From NCBI GenBank assembly GCA_017622495.1, contig JAGAQY010000025.1:1-64000 (forward strand): a DNA stretch of 64,000 nucleotides, given 5' to 3'. Under the pieces are notes generated by a model, which was given only the letters and a program-made list of their open reading frames with translations, was not told the DNA's origin and searched no databases. This document shows, one piece after another, positions 61,972 to 64,000 of this stretch. The DNA comes from Bacteroidaceae bacterium. GTDB taxonomy: Bacteria; Bacteroidota; Bacteroidia; Bacteroidales; Bacteroidaceae. Every line of letters begins with the position of its first letter. The stretch's first letter is position 1. A program made the position numbers and the translations under genes.

Positions 61972-63993
61972 ATGAAGAGAACTATTATATTTGCGATTTC
62001 TATTTTGCTGCTATGCTGCACCACAGCCCTTATCTCCTGCAAAGAAGAGTCTTCCTATATTATTCCTGAAGTATCAGTTCCTAATGGATATGTTAATTAT
62101 TTCATAGAGGACTTGTCTCTTGATAGTGATTCTTGCGAAGTAAAGATTGCTTTCCAAATTAACACGAAGTGGACAATGGATATAGTCTATCTTGACGGAG
62201 CAACGTCGTGGTGCTATGTAGAACCAAATTCAGGTAATGCAGGTTTACATAAAGTTGTGCTACGAATAGACAGCAATGATAGCGATACAACTCGTTCAGC
62301 TAAAATCCAATTAAAAGTTGCCGCAGAAAAGATTGCCGAGATTGTTGTAAAACAGGACAAAGGCGTTAAAACGGTAGTTCCTCCTGATGTAATAGTTATA
62401 GAGAACTATTGGAAAACCAAAGCCGATGTAGAAAACGTGGTTTCAAATGCTTACCGCTTAATGACAGATTTTGAATTCTCTTCAAGGCTTTTAGCGTGGA
62501 GTGAACTGCGCGGTGATAATGTCATTAAGGGAGACTATGCGCCTACTGACATCAGAAGCATCTTAGATGTTAACCTCCTTCCTACCAATAGCTACACTTC
62601 ATGGGGTGATTTCTATGAGGTTATTAATAATTGTAATATTGTGCTAAAATACGCTCCCAGCGTTTTGGCTTTAGATTCTGAATATACCGAAGAAGAATGG
62701 AATGTTCACCGTGGCGAGATGCTAACCATACGCGCATTGTGCCACTTTTATTTGGTGCGCACATTCCGAGACATTCCTCTACTTACAGAGGTTATGAGTA
62801 ATGATAGTCAAAATCTATATCCTTCTCAGGTGTCTCCTATCGTAGCTTTAGATCAAATATTAACAGATTTATATGAAGCTGAAATTTTGGTGATGAAGTC
62901 TGGGGGATACCCTACGAATACCGAAAACAAGGGACGTGTTACTTCGGATGCAGTACGAGCCATTATAGCAGATGTTTTATTATGGAAAGCCGCATTTACT
63001 CAATATGAATCGGTTGGCTCTGATGGTCTGTGCGACCAATACTATACAGAATGTATTGCTTATTGTGACCTTATAATTGACGGGTTTAACCAAAGGGGTA
63101 ACTTTGACTTTAGTAATGACGGAAAAGATTATCCAATGGTCTATAGTTTTAATGACGAGCCACAATCGGAGGGGAACAAGGCCTATGATGCCGTTTTTGG
63201 AACACAAAATAGTGAAGAAAGTATTCTTGAATTACAATATAGCAATAACTACTACAACTCTTTTATTCCATATTTTTATGGCAGAGAAGAGGGGAATGAT
63301 GCTATTATTGTTGCATCAGACTACTTGTCACAAATGTCATCAAGTATAACAGAGGGACTTTATTGTTCTACAGACATTAGACGTGCAAGTTTTATCAATG
63401 TTATGTACGAAAGTGATAAGAATTTACCAATAACAAAATACACGGCAAGAACGCATAATGGAGTTTTCTCAAAGTTACATTCTCAACTGACTCCTGTTTA
63501 TCGCGAGATAGAAGTTATAGACGGGAGACCAGCTATTAACAGCAATTGGATTATGTACCGTATAACAGATATTCTGTTAATGAAAGCAGAAGCCTTAGCG
63601 TATCGTGCAGATGCTACATCTATGGATTTGGAGAATGCTTTTGAAATAGTATCTGCCGTATATTATCGTTCAAATAGAATAGACGAAGTTGCTGCAGAAA
63701 ATAGGCTGTCATTCCCTCAGAATGCAGAAGATATGCGAGCATTAGTGTTAGTGGAAAGACAACGAGAATTAGCCTTTGAAGGGAAAAGATGGTATGACCT
63801 TGTTCGCAAAGCTTTGTGTGATGGTGAAACAGCCCCAATGCTTGATTTATTGGTAGAACATAAATATGAATCTAACCATAAGGCTATCCGTACCAAGTTG
63901 AGTAATATTAGTAGTTTGTTCTTTCCTATATGCGAACGTGAAATCAACATTAATCCAAATCTCAAGCAAAATGAGGCATATGTAACAGAATGA
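61972..63993 (+). CDS. SusD/RagB-family protein with BACON domain
   Basis: The 673-residue outer-membrane lipoprotein (lipobox ALISC, Cys23) binds glycans or peptides at the surface for a SusC TonB channel. Residues about 45-135 form a BACON-like beta domain (INTKWTMDIVYLDGATSWCYVEPNSG ... KIAEIVVKQDKG). The SusD helical repeats follow (NNCNIVLKYAP, RGEMLTIRALCHFYLVRTFRDIPLL). The C-terminal region has VLVERQRELAFEGKRWYDLVR and ends PNLKQNEAY. No SusC gene precedes it; only 7 bp follow within the window. The gene is AT-rich relative to the left part of the window. The substrate is unknown. Confidence 0.9.
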   Translation: MKRTIIFAISILLLCCTTALISCKEESSYIIPEVSVPNGYVNYFIEDLSLDSDSCEVKIAFQINTKWTMDIVYLDGATSWCYVEPNSGNAGLHKVVLRIDSNDSDTTRSAKIQLKVAAEKIAEIVVKQDKGVKTVVPPDVIVIENYWKTKADVENVVSNAYRLMTDFEFSSRLLAWSELRGDNVIKGDYAPTDIRSILDVNLLPTNSYTSWGDFYEVINNCNIVLKYAPSVLALDSEYTEEEWNVHRGEMLTIRALCHFYLVRTFRDIPLLTEVMSNDSQNLYPSQVSPIVALDQILTDLYEAEILVMKSGGYPTNTENKGRVTSDAVRAIIADVLLWKAAFTQYESVGSDGLCDQYYTECIAYCDLIIDGFNQRGNFDFSNDGKDYPMVYSFNDEPQSEGNKAYDAVFGTQNSEESILELQYSNNYYNSFIPYFYGREEGNDAIIVASDYLSQMSSSITEGLYCSTDIRRASFINVMYESDKNLPITKYTARTHNGVFSKLHSQLTPVYREIEVIDGRPAINSNWIMYRITDILLMKAEALAYRADATSMDLENAFEIVSAVYYRSNRIDEVAAENRLSFPQNAEDMRALVLVERQRELAFEGKRWYDLVRKALCDGETAPMLDLLVEHKYESNHKAIRTKLSNISSLFFPICEREININPNLKQNEAYVTE

Positions 63994-64000
63994 CTATAAA

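Overview
The window reads as a chromosomal segment of a gut-type Bacteroidales (Bacteroides/Prevotella-like) bacterium. The grounds are: Bacteroidetes-specific promoters (-33 TTTG and -7 TAnnTTTG) before many genes, a Na+-pumping NADH:quinone reductase operon, type III glutamine synthetase, a SusD protein with a BACON domain, DUF4270, DUF1460 and T9SS-plug proteins, polysaccharide-degrading enzymes, and a methylmalonyl-CoA decarboxylase cluster. Most coding DNA is moderately GC-rich. The last ~4.5 kb is visibly AT-richer and looks accessory.

Layout. 0-5 kb: the start of an unrecognised leftward gene, a 22-bp tandem repeat array, ferritin, desulfoferrodoxin (superoxide reductase), glutamine synthetase III, then rightward nadC. 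5-10.7 kb: a three-gene RND efflux operon. 10.8-13.2 kb: a carboxyltransferase (OadA-like) and a lipocalin. 13.4-18.9 kb: a 53-residue membrane peptide, a secreted hypothetical and a GH43 arabinanase, then a polyferredoxin membrane protein with an Fe-S aldo/keto reductase. 19-25.2 kb: nqrABCDEF on the minus strand. 25.4-38.8 kb: tamB, proS, an OmpA lipoprotein, a ZIP transporter, rmuC, a tandem ABC ATPase, a TlpA-like lipoprotein, prs and ruvC. 38.9 kb: tRNA-Ala(GGC). 39-41 kb: a DUF1460 hydrolase and a T9SS plug protein. 41.3-46.3 kb: mce and the mmdA-oadG-mmdC-mmdB set, with repeat elements in the gaps. 46.4-50 kb: panD/panC diverging from a GT5-like protein and a DUF4270 lipoprotein. 50.3-58.7 kb: a PL11 rhamnogalacturonan lyase overlapping a GH2-GH53 fusion, a pectin (rhamnogalacturonan I) pair. 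58.8-64 kb: an HU-plus-winged-helix protein preceded by an array of five palindromes at exact 22-bp spacing, a three-gene ATGA-overlapped DUF3791/DUF3990 cassette, a structured RNA candidate, an unknown ORF and a SusD protein without a visible SusC.

The metabolic genes fit a fermentative anaerobe that makes propionate from succinate. Methylmalonyl-CoA is epimerised (Mce) and decarboxylated (Mmd) with Na+ export, and Nqr also pumps Na+. The GH43, PL11 and GH2-GH53 enzymes would supply pectin-derived sugars. Ferritin and superoxide reductase sit together as iron and oxygen defence.

The most unusual signals are non-coding: two different 22-bp-period arrays, three copies of a GGAG(A/T)TAAATG-armed inverted-repeat element, a second repeat family in inverted orientation, and AT-rich short-tandem elements that occur between genes and also appear inside two coding sequences. 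All assignments come from reading the sequence; no database search was run.
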